NCBI GenBank assembly: GCA_016699815.1
Contig: CP065012.1
Coordinates: 930,001-994,000 of the forward strand
Source: Chitinophagaceae bacterium
GTDB taxonomy: Bacteria > Bacteroidota > Bacteroidia > Chitinophagales > Chitinophagaceae
Direction: 5' to 3'
Length of the DNA stretch: 64,000 nucleotides
How positions within the stretch are numbered: the first letter of the stretch is position 1; each line of letters begins with the position of its first letter. The notes under the pieces were generated by a model, which worked only from the letters and a program-made list of their open reading frames with translations, did not search any database and was not told where the DNA came from. The position numbers and the translations under genes were made by a program. Shown here in pieces: positions 26,814-36,003 of the stretch.

Positions 26814-27170
26814 TTATACCTCCGCTTTTTCTGGTGAAGAAGATGCTACGCCACTTTTCTTTTTTGAATTGTACTCAACGGCGTATTTGTCGAGCACAGT
26901 AAACATGTGACGCATTACATTTTCGTCACGCAAAAGTTGAATTTTCAACTTTTCATTGAAGCTGGATGGCGCACTATATTCCAATACCCAATAAATACCG
27001 GTGGTTTTTTTGGCTATGGGATACGCCAGTGATTTTAATCCCCAGGGATTGCTGTGCACAACCGAGCCGCCATTTTCTTTAATGAGTTGCTCGTATTTGC
27101 TCCGGGTAGTTTTAAATCCTTCCTCAGATAGCACAGGGGTAAAAATCACCATCAATTCGTAATTGTTCAT
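26814..27170 (-). CDS. rpsF: 30S ribosomal protein S6
   Basis: 118 residues. Starts MNNYELMVIFTPVLSEE and has the GLKSLAYPIAKKTTGIYWVL strand pair and the LLRDENVMRHMF motif of S6. The C-terminal tail is Ser/Lys-rich. It is the first gene of the S6-S18-L9 operon. A -7 promoter box lies about 55 bases upstream on the same strand. Confidence 0.97.
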   Translation of the reverse strand: MNNYELMVIFTPVLSEEGFKTTRSKYEQLIKENGGSVVHSNPWGLKSLAYPIAKKTTGIYWVLEYSAPSSFNEKLKIQLLRDENVMRHMFTVLDKYAVEYNSKKKSGVASSSPEKAEV

Positions 27171-27224
27171 TTTCCCTTGTTTTGTTAATAAATAATATTT
27201 TGTTTACCGTTTAAAAACGGGCTG

Positions 27225-27232
27225 CAAAGGTA
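27225..27232 (-). promoter_or_regulatory. Bacteroidota -7 promoter box for rpsF-rpsR-rplI
   Basis: The minus strand reads TACCTTTG, a perfect TAnnTTTG match, 54 bases before rpsF. The leader between them is AT-rich. No TTG at the usual -33 spacing was found. Confidence 0.6.
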
Positions 27233-27419
27233 AGGGAAATATGGAAATTATGGGTAAAGTATGTGGGTTATTTTTAAAGGGGAATTATTACATTACACAT
27301 TTACAGCATGCGATGTATCTACTGGTTATAATAGCCTTAATGGTATAAAAATCAGCTTTGAAATATTAAATTTGATAAATTTTTTAGCAAATTTTATTTG
27401 TACCTTTACCCTCTTTTTT

Positions 27420-30329
27420 ATGAAACCGGCAGAAAATTCAACTTTACCTACAGATAATATAGAAGTAAGTGGCGCAAGGGAGCACAACCTGAAGAATATT
27501 GATATAACTATTCCAAAAAATAAACTGGTGGTATTTACCGGTGTAAGCGGCAGCGGTAAATCGTCGCTGGCTTTTGATACAATTTATAACGAAGGCCAGC
27601 GCCGTTATATGGAAAGTTTTAGCGCATATGCCCGCCAGTTTATTGGTGATATGGAGCGGCCCGATGTTGATAAAATTACCGGCCTAAGCCCCGTAATTTC
27701 CATTGAGCAAAAAACCACTAATAAAAACCCACGCAGTACCGTAGGCACCATCACCGAAATTTACGATTTTATGCGCTTGCTTTTTGCCCGTGCCGGCGAG
27801 GCATACAGCTACAATACGGGCAAAAAAATGGTAAAGTTCAGCGAAGAAGAAATTGTACAGGCCATTTTTGAAAAATATTACGGGCAAAAAATAAATATCC
27901 TTGCTCCATTGGTGCGTGGGCGCAAAGGCCATTACCGGGAGCTGTTTGAAGACATCCGCAAAAAAGGGTTTTTAAAAGTAAGGGTAGATGGCGCAATAAC
28001 CGACCTCAAAGAACGCATGCAGGTGGACCGCTATAAAATACACGATATAGAAGTGGTGATAGACCGTGTAGAAGTAACCGATGATATGCAATACCGTTTA
28101 AGCCAAAGTGTACAAAAAGCATTGCAAATAGGTAAAGATTTATTGTTTATTGCGCCACAGGAATACAAAAATGCAAAGCCTGCGGCAAAAAACCTTTTTA
28201 CTTCGGCACAAATTACCGAAGCAGTTTTCAGCAAACAGCTCATGTGTGTGGATACGGGCATTTCTTACGAAGAGCCTTCTCCAAATTCGTTTTCATTTAA
28301 TTCGCCGTATGGCGCATGCCCCGTTTGTAAAGGCCTGGGCACCACTTACCATGTAAATATGCAAGCTGTAATGCCCGATGAAAGTATTAGCGTAAACAAC
28401 GGCGCCATAAAACCACTGGGCGAAGAAAGAGAAGCCTATGTTTTTAAACAGGTAAAAGAAATTGCCAAAAAACATAAAATAAATTTAGACAAACCTTTAA
28501 AAGACCTGCCCAAAAAATCACTCAACATATTATTGTATGGTAAAGAAGAAGTAGCAGATATTACCATTGAAGAGCAGGAAATTGCCGGCGATGGCGCCGT
28601 GTATTATACCACCGAATATGAAGGCATCATCAATATGATAAAACGATGGTTTGCCGGCACTAACACTACCGAATCTTTAAGAGATTGGGTAGAAAGCTAT
28701 ATGAGTTTAAAACCCTGCGAAGAATGCAAAGGCACAAGGCTGCGTAAAGAGAGCCTTTGGTTTAAAATAGATGAAAAAAATATTGCTGAGCTCAGCACAA
28801 TTGACCTGGATTATTTATATGCCTGGTTTGACGGCCTTGAACTAAGGCTTAGCCAAAAACAAAATGCTATTGCAAAAGATATTTTAAAAGAAATAAGGGA
28901 GCGGCTGCAATTTTTATTGAATGTGGGCCTCACCTACCTCACCATCAACCGGCCATCTAAAAGCTTAAGCGGCGGCGAATACCAGCGCATAAGGCTTGCA
29001 ACGCAAATAGGTTCCCAGTTGCAGGGCATCACCTATATATTAGATGAACCCAGCATTGGCCTTCACCAGCGGGATAACCAGCGGCTTATTGGTGCTTTAC
29101 AAAACCTACGGGATATTGGCAACAGCATTTTGGTGGTAGAGCATGATAAAGAAATAATGCTTGCCGCAGATTTTTTGGTGGATATTGGCCCAAGGGCCGG
29201 TAAGTATGGCGGCAGTATTGTAGCACAAGGCACGCCAGCGCAGGTGTTAAAGGCCAATACCGAAACGGCACAATATTTAAGCGGCAAAAAAAATATTGCC
29301 GTGCCGGCTCAAAGAAGAAAAGGCAATGGAAAATTTATTGAACTCAAAGGCGCTGCTGGAAATAATTTAAAAAATGTATCGGTAAAATTTCCACTGGCAA
29401 AATTTATTGCCGTAACCGGCGTAAGCGGCAGTGGAAAATCTACGCTTATTAATGAAACCCTTTATCCTTTGCTGAGTAGTTATTGCTATTCCTCCAAAGC
29501 CGTTGCCTTGCCGCATAAATCCATAAAAGGCCTGGAAAATATTGATAAAGTGCTGGAGATAGACCAAAGCCCCATTGGCCGTACCCCCAGGAGCAACCCG
29601 GCAACTTACTGTGGATTTTTTACTGATATACGTACTTTATTTGCCAGCGTTCCCGAAGCTAAAATACGGGGTTATAATGCAGGTCGTTTTTCTTTTAATG
29701 TAAAAAGCGGCCGGTGCGATGCTTGTGAAGGCGGCGGAATGAGGGTAATAGAAATGAACTTTTTGCCCGATGTATATGTGCATTGCGAAAAATGCAATGG
29801 CAAACGATACAACCGGGAAACTTTAGAAATTCGCTACAAAGGAAAATCTATAAGCGATGTATTAAACATGACGGTAGATGAAGCCGTGGAATTTTTTAGC
29901 GCTGTGCCGTATATCTACCGCAAAATAAAAGTATTGCAGGAAGTAGGCCTTGGCTATATCAGCCTTGGCCAAAGCGCTGTAACCCTCAGCGGTGGCGAAG
30001 CCCAAAGGGTAAAGCTATCTACTGAGCTGGGTAAAAGAGACACCGGCAAAACCTTTTATATTTTAGATGAACCCACAACCGGCCTCCACTTTCAGGATAT
30101 ACAGCACCTGCTGGATGTTTTGAATAAATTGGTGGACAGGGGCAATACCGTTTTGGTAATTGAGCACAACCTCGACATAATAAAAGTTGCCGACCATATT
30201 ATTGATATTGGCCCCGAAGGTGGTAGTGGCGGAGGAGAAATATTATTTGAAGGCAGCCCGGAAGAAATAAAAACCGCAAAAAGAAGCATTACGGCAAAAT
30301 ATGTGGCGGAAGAATTGAAGCGGAGTTGA
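27420..30329 (+). CDS. uvrA: Excinuclease ABC subunit A
   Basis: A 969-residue ABC-type ATPase that finds DNA lesions for UvrB/UvrC. The start at 27420 gives MKPAENSTLPTDNIEVSGAR then EHNLKNID; an in-frame start at 27261 would add 53 hydrophobic, AT-rich residues unlike any UvrA. The first Walker A is TGVSGSGKSSLAFDT, the second TGVSGSGKSTLINE. Zinc-binding Cys pairs are CPVC/CEEC in the first half and CDAC...CEKC in the second. ABC signatures are LSGGEYQRIRLA and LSGGEAQRVKLS. The protein is full length. It is convergent with cassette B. Confidence 0.97.
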   Translation: MKPAENSTLPTDNIEVSGAREHNLKNIDITIPKNKLVVFTGVSGSGKSSLAFDTIYNEGQRRYMESFSAYARQFIGDMERPDVDKITGLSPVISIEQKTTNKNPRSTVGTITEIYDFMRLLFARAGEAYSYNTGKKMVKFSEEEIVQAIFEKYYGQKINILAPLVRGRKGHYRELFEDIRKKGFLKVRVDGAITDLKERMQVDRYKIHDIEVVIDRVEVTDDMQYRLSQSVQKALQIGKDLLFIAPQEYKNAKPAAKNLFTSAQITEAVFSKQLMCVDTGISYEEPSPNSFSFNSPYGACPVCKGLGTTYHVNMQAVMPDESISVNNGAIKPLGEEREAYVFKQVKEIAKKHKINLDKPLKDLPKKSLNILLYGKEEVADITIEEQEIAGDGAVYYTTEYEGIINMIKRWFAGTNTTESLRDWVESYMSLKPCEECKGTRLRKESLWFKIDEKNIAELSTIDLDYLYAWFDGLELRLSQKQNAIAKDILKEIRERLQFLLNVGLTYLTINRPSKSLSGGEYQRIRLATQIGSQLQGITYILDEPSIGLHQRDNQRLIGALQNLRDIGNSILVVEHDKEIMLAADFLVDIGPRAGKYGGSIVAQGTPAQVLKANTETAQYLSGKKNIAVPAQRRKGNGKFIELKGAAGNNLKNVSVKFPLAKFIAVTGVSGSGKSTLINETLYPLLSSYCYSSKAVALPHKSIKGLENIDKVLEIDQSPIGRTPRSNPATYCGFFTDIRTLFASVPEAKIRGYNAGRFSFNVKSGRCDACEGGGMRVIEMNFLPDVYVHCEKCNGKRYNRETLEIRYKGKSISDVLNMTVDEAVEFFSAVPYIYRKIKVLQEVGLGYISLGQSAVTLSGGEAQRVKLSTELGKRDTGKTFYILDEPTTGLHFQDIQHLLDVLNKLVDRGNTVLVIEHNLDIIKVADHIIDIGPEGGSGGGEILFEGSPEEIKTAKRSITAKYVAEELKRS

Positions 30330-30447
30330 AGAAAAGATACTCCTTCTTAGTCCAAACAATATTTCCTTTCTTCAATGAGGCTTAATTTTTAAAGGAGCTT
30401 TTTCTTTTCAAAAAACTCCTCTAAAAATCAAAAACAACCCAAAATAA

Positions 30448-30750
30448 TCATTCCTTTCTATTTATAAGGTATTGCTCCTTTTTTGTAAATCCTGTAATAG
30501 TGTCTATTACCGCCAATTTACTATTTTCAATCATGCTTTTGCAAATGGCTATTTCTTTTTGAGTTAAATTTCTTAGAGAATCAATCTCCTGTACAACCCC
30601 ATCATGATTTTTATAAGTATAAGCATTAAAGGCTGCAACACAATAATCCTTATCGGGAAACACAGCTCCTCTAATTTTGTTTAATGAATTAAAATCGGAT
30701 ATTTTTTTATCAATGTTACCTTTACCTCATAGTAATAGTAGTATAATTTT
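30448..30750 (-). pseudogene. Cassette B gene 3 remnant: 5'-truncated and frameshifted
   Basis: An intact 71-codon open frame (30448-30663) encodes a sequence about two-thirds identical to the C terminus of the lipoprotein at 20080 (shared FPDKDYC, NAY.YKN.DG, then ID/LDSL and DTI.GFT). Upstream homology continues: EVKVTLIKK, matching EIKVILIKK of copy A, but in another frame. The frame changes in an A7 run (about 30703-30709). The region equivalent to the first two-thirds of the copy A protein is missing, because the gene 2 stop is only about 90 bases away. This looks like a decayed gene; the frameshift alone could be a base-call error, the truncation not. Confidence 0.75.
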
Positions 30751-30765
30751 AAAAATAGTTCTCTT

Positions 30766-31590
30766 TTAAGGGTTTGCTTTTCCCTTTAAATCAAAAGTAC
30801 TATACCACTTTATAAATACATCTTTATACTTAATAGGTATAGACGGCATTGAATTTACTTCGCTTAAAGAACTCAATGGTAATTTTGTCTCCAACGCATT
30901 TGCTCCCCATTTTTCAAAAATTTTTCTTTCTTCAACCGTTAGCCAATTTCGTAAAATTTTAAAATCAGTTGTTTGGAGAATTGTATCTGGTCTTACTAAA
31001 TTTAATACGACACGACAGATTGTATAACCAGGTAACATAGCTTCAATTCCACGATGTACTTTAAATAAATTACTTTTTAGCATTTTATTACTTAGGTAAT
31101 AATATTCCTCTGACAAATAATTGGAAGACTCTATTTTTGATGTATATTTTACCCTTTTATAAAGATTACCATCAATTATGGTATCTGAAATTACCTGAAA
31201 GTTCTCTATAGGCCTATTGTCCCTGCCTGTATATGTGTACCACCCAGTTGCATCCCCAGGCTTTAATTGGTACGAACAAATTACTGAAGCGGTATCGGTA
31301 AAACTATGATAGTCCTGACAAATCGAATTTCTTAAATTATTAAAACTATACTTATATAATTCATACCCTTCAAGCTGAAACGAATCAAAATCTGCATGAA
31401 TAAACATCTTTCCTTCATGTATTGCTACACTGTCCCTAAACCATACCAAATTAACAAAAACACTATCTTTTCGGCCGTAATTAGAGGTTACACAAAATAA
31501 ACCCTCCTTTGCCAAAAGTGAATCTTGTGCATATAAATATTGCACCTCTCCCAAGGCAATTAGTATGAAAAATAAGCATATTTTTTTCAT
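30766..31590 (-). CDS. Cassette B gene 2: unrecognised secreted protein
   Basis: A 274-residue protein with a signal peptide (MKKICLFFILIALGEVQYLY, cleavage near YAQ-D), where the copy A counterpart has a lipoprotein signal instead. The mature part is diverged from 20922-21719 but collinear, sharing CQDYHSF.DTA, LYKR and RKIFEKW near the C terminus. The family is not recognised. It starts 10 bases after the stop of cassette B gene 1. Confidence 0.72.
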   Translation of the reverse strand: MKKICLFFILIALGEVQYLYAQDSLLAKEGLFCVTSNYGRKDSVFVNLVWFRDSVAIHEGKMFIHADFDSFQLEGYELYKYSFNNLRNSICQDYHSFTDTASVICSYQLKPGDATGWYTYTGRDNRPIENFQVISDTIIDGNLYKRVKYTSKIESSNYLSEEYYYLSNKMLKSNLFKVHRGIEAMLPGYTICRVVLNLVRPDTILQTTDFKILRNWLTVEERKIFEKWGANALETKLPLSSLSEVNSMPSIPIKYKDVFIKWYSTFDLKGKANP

Positions 31591-31600
31591 TTCAAATTAT

Positions 31601-32760
31601 TTATTGTAACACGATTGAAGCATTCCAACTCTTGGGTATACCCTGCAATTCTGTTCTAGGATATGGCTGTTGATTTGTATATTCCAAAATAGCCTTAAAA
31701 TCAGTGTATGCTGTATTTGAATTAGTTAAACCACCTAAATGTCTTACCACTAAAAAATTAATATGCCAGGGTTCGTTAGGCGGGTACAAATGATACCCAT
31801 TACCGAACATAATTATTGACCCTTGATATTCCGGGCTTGAATCAAAAGAATTTGAAGCACTATTTCCCGGATAACTCCAACCAAAAAATTTATAAGTTGC
31901 ATACATTTTCCAATTCTCATAACCTTGATTCCTTGAGGCTACTTCATACTCAATTTCAATTTCTTTATACTCAGGATCAGAATAATTAGGCAGGTCGCTA
32001 ACACCACCACTTGCTTCATCATAACATTGAGTGTATAAAAATTCTTCAAAAACTTGAACTGTCCCATCTGAATAATAAATTGTTGTAGTAAGATACCAAT
32101 CTATACAATAAGGCTGATCGGGAACTGGTTCTGTAATAGTTGGCCTTCCATACCATAGCCTAAACTCAATAGGCAATCCACCATTCCCAAAATCCATTTC
32201 ATATTGCCTAATTTCATTTAATGAAATCTTACAAAATGTACCGCTCACATTTATGGATTGTTTGATAAAGAAATCATGAAACGAATTATTTGGAAGCCCA
32301 TTTAATAAAGAATCAGCCGGGTAAAACAAAACTATATCAGCTTTCCATATTCTGCCTTTTTCATTTTCTACCAGTAATAAATATCTTAACGGTTCGTTCA
32401 AATCTGTTCTGATATTATTAGTCAGGGGCATTCGCTTATCTAAAGGCACAATAATAAAATTTTCTCTGCGGTATGGCTCAATATACATTTCATCATACAT
32501 TACGCTTGCCTGTATCTTATCAATGGTATTGTTACTATCTCTCCCAATTTTTCTTTTTTGATCTTCCAGCCACTTCCTTATTTCAGCAGCTCCATTTCTT
32601 CCGGCAATGCTATTTACACATTCGCTTTTTTCAATTGGATTTTTAAAAGTACTTTCTACAATTGCTTCTTTTTTACAACTAAATAAAGAAAAAACAAAAG
32701 GCAGTAAAATTACAGAAACTAAAAACCTGGAATTAAGAGGGGGGGGGAATTACGTTTCAT
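31601..32760 (-). CDS. Cassette B gene 1: candidate phase-variable lipoprotein (frame OFF)
   Basis: From the ATG at 32758-32760 the frame starts MKRNS, then runs into a C9 tract and stops after 13 codons. The main frame, about 385 residues if joined, carries a lipoprotein signal RFLVSVILLPFVFSLFSC downstream of the tract and is open from there to 31601. Ten C residues would restore it. The first internal ATG giving an open frame is at 32500. Residues after the lipobox match cassette A gene 1 closely (IRTDLNEPLRYLLLVEN, CIDWYLTTTIYYSDGT, FLYTQCYD), then diverge. Upstream sequence is also shared with copy A. The function is unknown. Confidence 0.7.
32739..32747. repeat. Homopolymer G9 tract at the start of the cassette B lipoprotein gene
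   Basis: Nine G on the plus strand (nine C on the coding strand) from codon 5 of the gene. It sits at the same place as the dinucleotide repeat in copy A, directly after the shared start ATGAAACGTAATTCC. Confidence 0.95.
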
Positions 32761-32873
32761 AGCAAATAATTTAGGTGAATTAATAACCTAAGCTACTAAT
32801 ATTTTTTAAAATACAAAATTTATTTATGCAGAATGGCTTTAACCTTATTTCGCAAAGTAGTTTCAGTATTAGC

Positions 32874-32898
32874 CAAAAAAAACCACAGCAAGCTGTGG
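32874..32898 (-). terminator. Likely terminator of the outer-membrane protein gene
   Basis: CCACAGC (32883-32889) pairs with GCTGTGG (32892-32898). On the minus strand an eight-T run follows. It is about 175 bases beyond the stop at 33074. The rest of the interval 32761-33073 has no recognisable gene. Confidence 0.6.
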
Positions 32899-33073
32899 AA
32901 TTTTTAAAATAAGCTAAAGCATATTAATGAAATAAAGTGGTTTCAGGGGCTGCAACGTGTAAGAATACACATCGTTTTCCGGGGGTTAACTTCTATTATA
33001 TACCTTATGCTTACTTAATGGGTTGTTTTAATTTTTAAATTTTAATGTTTATGTAATATTGGGTTAGTACTTT

Positions 33074-34060
33074 TTAATAAAAGTGCGGGCACCTGGTTTG
33101 CCTGGTATAAATATTATCGTTATTACCAAGTTTTATGCCGAGTTTTATCACACAGGAAAAATAGTCGTCGTTCTTATTGGGGTTTCCTCTTTGGGTGCCT
33201 GGAGGATACCTGTTGAGCCCCACGTTAAAAATGCCGTTTACCTTATCGGATATTTGCTCGGCAAGCGCTGCGTCCTGCGGCGACATATAAAGCCTGAAAT
33301 AGTTCGGATCAATATAAGTGGTACTTACATCATCCACATAATCGGTAAAAGTATGCCGGTACAAAAGTTCGGTGCCGGTAAATACTCTGTCGCTCAGTTT
33401 TATTTTTACGCCAAATCCCATAGGAAGGTTCAACTGGGTAAGTTTATACGGTTTCTTTTCGGGGTATTCTTCCATTCCCTGTCCTTCTGTACGCAAGGGA
33501 TGTAATTTGTACCAGGTTCTTCCACCATTAATGTTTTTTATAGATCCCATGGGGTCAAAGTGAAATATGCCCAGGCCTCCAAAAACATAGGGGCGAAATT
33601 TTGGATCGTAATCTTCATAATTCCTATACATATAGTTTAAAGGAAAAAACTCTATTGCCGAATAAGCTTCCCAAACATTACTCTTAAAATCGAGGTTTCT
33701 TTCCAACCTCCACAATTCATGGCTGCCTTCGGGTTTAATGGTATAATCTTCGCCGGATAAGTAAGTGTATTGTGCCGCAAACCTTAAACCAATCCATGAG
33801 TTGGGATAGATAGATACAAAAGCCCCTTTCATCATTTTGGTCAACTCCAGGTTTATATCTTTTACAAAGTAGGTGCCTTTTCCCCTGTTACCGCCAAGGT
33901 CGCCTAGAAAAAATGTAGGGCCAAAATTAAGCCCGGCTTCTACACTCACTTTTTGTGAGTTGCCCAGTAAAATGTGTTGCGCATTTGCGGCAGTTCGCAG
34001 GTTAAGGAAAAGTGCCAGCACCAAGCATTTAACAAATAACCTATGTAAAGCAGGTTTCAT
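33074..34060 (-). CDS. Outer-membrane beta-barrel protein (hypothetical)
   Basis: A 328-residue exported protein. Signal peptide about residues 1-27 (LVLALFLNLRTAANAQ). The mature part has alternating strands typical of barrels: KVSVEAGLNFGPTFFLGDLG, WIGLRFAAQYTYLSG, FRPYVFGGLGIFHFDPMG and LNLPMGFGVKIKLSDRVFTG. This resembles Bacteroidota PorT/DUF6089-like proteins of about this size. The C terminus is polar and includes two Cys. No function can be assigned. Confidence 0.7.
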   Translation of the reverse strand: MKPALHRLFVKCLVLALFLNLRTAANAQHILLGNSQKVSVEAGLNFGPTFFLGDLGGNRGKGTYFVKDINLELTKMMKGAFVSIYPNSWIGLRFAAQYTYLSGEDYTIKPEGSHELWRLERNLDFKSNVWEAYSAIEFFPLNYMYRNYEDYDPKFRPYVFGGLGIFHFDPMGSIKNINGGRTWYKLHPLRTEGQGMEEYPEKKPYKLTQLNLPMGFGVKIKLSDRVFTGTELLYRHTFTDYVDDVSTTYIDPNYFRLYMSPQDAALAEQISDKVNGIFNVGLNRYPPGTQRGNPNKNDDYFSCVIKLGIKLGNNDNIYTRQTRCPHFY

Positions 34061-34169
34061 GGTTGATTATTTTGTTTTTCAAGTATTGGATAATAACCGA
34101 GGGCATTATTTGCCCGTATATATGTGTATTAACGGCAAACAGCAATAAAATATTGTTGTAAAAAACGAA

Positions 34170-34622
34170 TTATACAGAGAGGAGCATTTCTATATGCGGT
34201 ATCCCATCTTCAAGATAGGTTTCGCTGCAGGGTATAAAACCCAATTGGGCGTAAAAATTTTTTAAGTATAACTGTGCGCCAATTTTTATAGAGGGAACTT
34301 TAAAATTTTCAAGTACTATTTTTATAGCCTCCTGCATTAATTCTTTGCCCAGGCCTTTGCGCCTGTATTCAGGCGCTGTAACCACCCTGCCAATACTAGC
34401 TTCGGCAAAAGCTATACCCGGCGGAATTATACGGGCATAAGCAATTAATTGATTATTGTGCCAGCAGCACAAATGCCAGCTATTGAGATCCTTTTCATCG
34501 GTATCGGGATAAACGCAATTTTGCTCCACCACAAAAACCCTGTTGCGGAGCCTTAATATTTCATACAACTCATAAGCGGTGAGTGTGGAAAAATTCTGGT
34601 ATAACCACTGGGCATTTATCAC
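34170..34622 (-). CDS. ElaA-like GNAT acetyltransferase
   Basis: 150 residues, beginning at a GTG codon because no ATG is available before an in-frame stop. ELYEILRLRNRVFVVEQNCV followed by YPDTDEKDLNSWHL is the ElaA signature. The acetyl-CoA loop is RVVTAPEYRRKGLGKELM, and the end SIKIGAQLYLKNFYAQLGF matches the family. Substrate unknown. It lies 54 bases downstream of rarA on the same strand. Confidence 0.88.
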   Translation of the reverse strand: MINAQWLYQNFSTLTAYELYEILRLRNRVFVVEQNCVYPDTDEKDLNSWHLCCWHNNQLIAYARIIPPGIAFAEASIGRVVTAPEYRRKGLGKELMQEAIKIVLENFKVPSIKIGAQLYLKNFYAQLGFIPCSETYLEDGIPHIEMLLSV

Positions 34623-34675
34623 AATAATTTTTTATACTTTTCGTTGCCAGCAAAATAGGTTACTGCTTTTATTTA

Positions 34676-35938
34676 TTAATAACCGTATTTATCTTTCCAC
34701 CTTTCTTTTAAAAATTTTTTTATTTCTTCTTCCCTTATATTATTTCCCGGTGCATAAAATGCAGTAGTATTTATTTTATCTGGCAAATATTGGGCTTCTG
34801 TAAAATTATTATCGTGGTTATGCGGATAATCGTATCCTTTTCCGTAATCCATCGTTTTCATCAATTTTGTAGCAGCATTACGTAAATGCAAAGGAACAGG
34901 AAGATCGCCATATTTTACCACTGCTTCCTGCGCTTTGGCAATGGCAACTGTTGAGGAATTACTTTTTACAGAAGTAGCCAGGTAAATGGCACACTGGCTC
35001 AAAATTAAATTCGCCTCGGGGTAGCCAATCATATTTACTGCCTGAAAAGTATTTACTGCAAGCAACAAAGCATTAGGGTTGGCATTGCCAATATCTTCGC
35101 TGGCAAATATTACCATGCGTCGTGCTATAAATTTTACATCTTCTCCTCCTTCAATCATCCGGGCAAGCCAGTAAACGGCTGCATTGGGGTCGCTACCCCG
35201 CATACTTTTAATAAAGGCCGAAATAATATCGTAGTGTTGCTCCCCTTGCTTGTCGTATAAGGCAATGCGTTGCTGGGCAACTTTCATCACACTTGCATCA
35301 TTAATCACCGCATTTTTTCCTAAAGTTTCTGTGGTTAACTCAAGCAGGTTCAATAATTTTCTTGCATCTCCACCGCTTATATTTAAGAGCGCTTCATGCT
35401 CCTGCACTTTAATATTCATTGTTTTTAGCGCTTCATCACCTGCTACTGCCTTTTGCAACAACGCAATAAGCGATTCTTTATCCAATGGCTTTAACACATA
35501 AACCTGGCACCTGCTCAACAGTGCGCTGTTTACCTCAAAAGATGGGTTTTCGGTAGTAGCGCCAATGAGGGTAATAATACCTTTCTCCACTGCACCCAGC
35601 AAAGCATCCTGCTGCCCTTTGTTGAAACGGTGAATTTCATCAATAAACAAAATAGCGCCGGTAGATTTTTTTGCCATGTCTATGGCTTCCCTGATATCTT
35701 TTACACCTGCAGAAATTGCACTGAGTTGAAAAAAGGGTTTGCGTATTGTTTTTGCAATAATATTGGCAATAGTTGTTTTACCTACTCCCGGTGGTCCCCA
35801 CAAAATTAGGGAAGGAATTTTTTCTGCTTCAATGGCTGTACGCAAAATACTTCCTTTGCCGGTAAGGTGCTGCTGTCCTGCCAAATCATCCAGCGTTTGT
35901 GGGCGCATCCGTTCTGCAAGTGGAGAAAGCATCGTCAT
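34676..35938 (-). CDS. rarA: Replication-associated recombination protein A (AAA+ ATPase)
   Basis: 420 residues, the usual length. PLAERMRPQTLDDLAGQQHL is the family N terminus. Walker A is WGPPGVGKTTIANI (about 47-60), Walker B FIDEIHRFNKGQQDALL, and the sensor reads TLIGATTENPSFEVN. The C-terminal tetramerisation region has FIKSMRGSDPNAAVYWLARM and ASEDIGNANPNALLLA. RarA/MgsA acts at stalled forks and on ssDNA. ElaA-like gene follows on the same strand. Confidence 0.96.
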   Translation of the reverse strand: MTMLSPLAERMRPQTLDDLAGQQHLTGKGSILRTAIEAEKIPSLILWGPPGVGKTTIANIIAKTIRKPFFQLSAISAGVKDIREAIDMAKKSTGAILFIDEIHRFNKGQQDALLGAVEKGIITLIGATTENPSFEVNSALLSRCQVYVLKPLDKESLIALLQKAVAGDEALKTMNIKVQEHEALLNISGGDARKLLNLLELTTETLGKNAVINDASVMKVAQQRIALYDKQGEQHYDIISAFIKSMRGSDPNAAVYWLARMIEGGEDVKFIARRMVIFASEDIGNANPNALLLAVNTFQAVNMIGYPEANLILSQCAIYLATSVKSNSSTVAIAKAQEAVVKYGDLPVPLHLRNAATKLMKTMDYGKGYDYPHNHDNNFTEAQYLPDKINTTAFYAPGNNIREEEIKKFLKERWKDKYGY

Positions 35939-36003
35939 GCAGTAAAGTTACAGAATTAAGGATGGGAGCAACAACCGGCTATGTACAAATTGTCCGGTTC
36001 CTT

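Noticed and set aside
27261..27419. N-terminal extension of uvrA by 53 residues
   Set aside because: AT-rich, hydrophobic and upstream of the family start; the ATG at 27420 fits all UvrA proteins.
20080..32760. Mobile element or prophage carrying the two cassettes
   Set aside because: No transposase, integrase or flanking inverted or direct repeats were found at either copy. The xerC-like gene at 63.2 kb is housekeeping by context.
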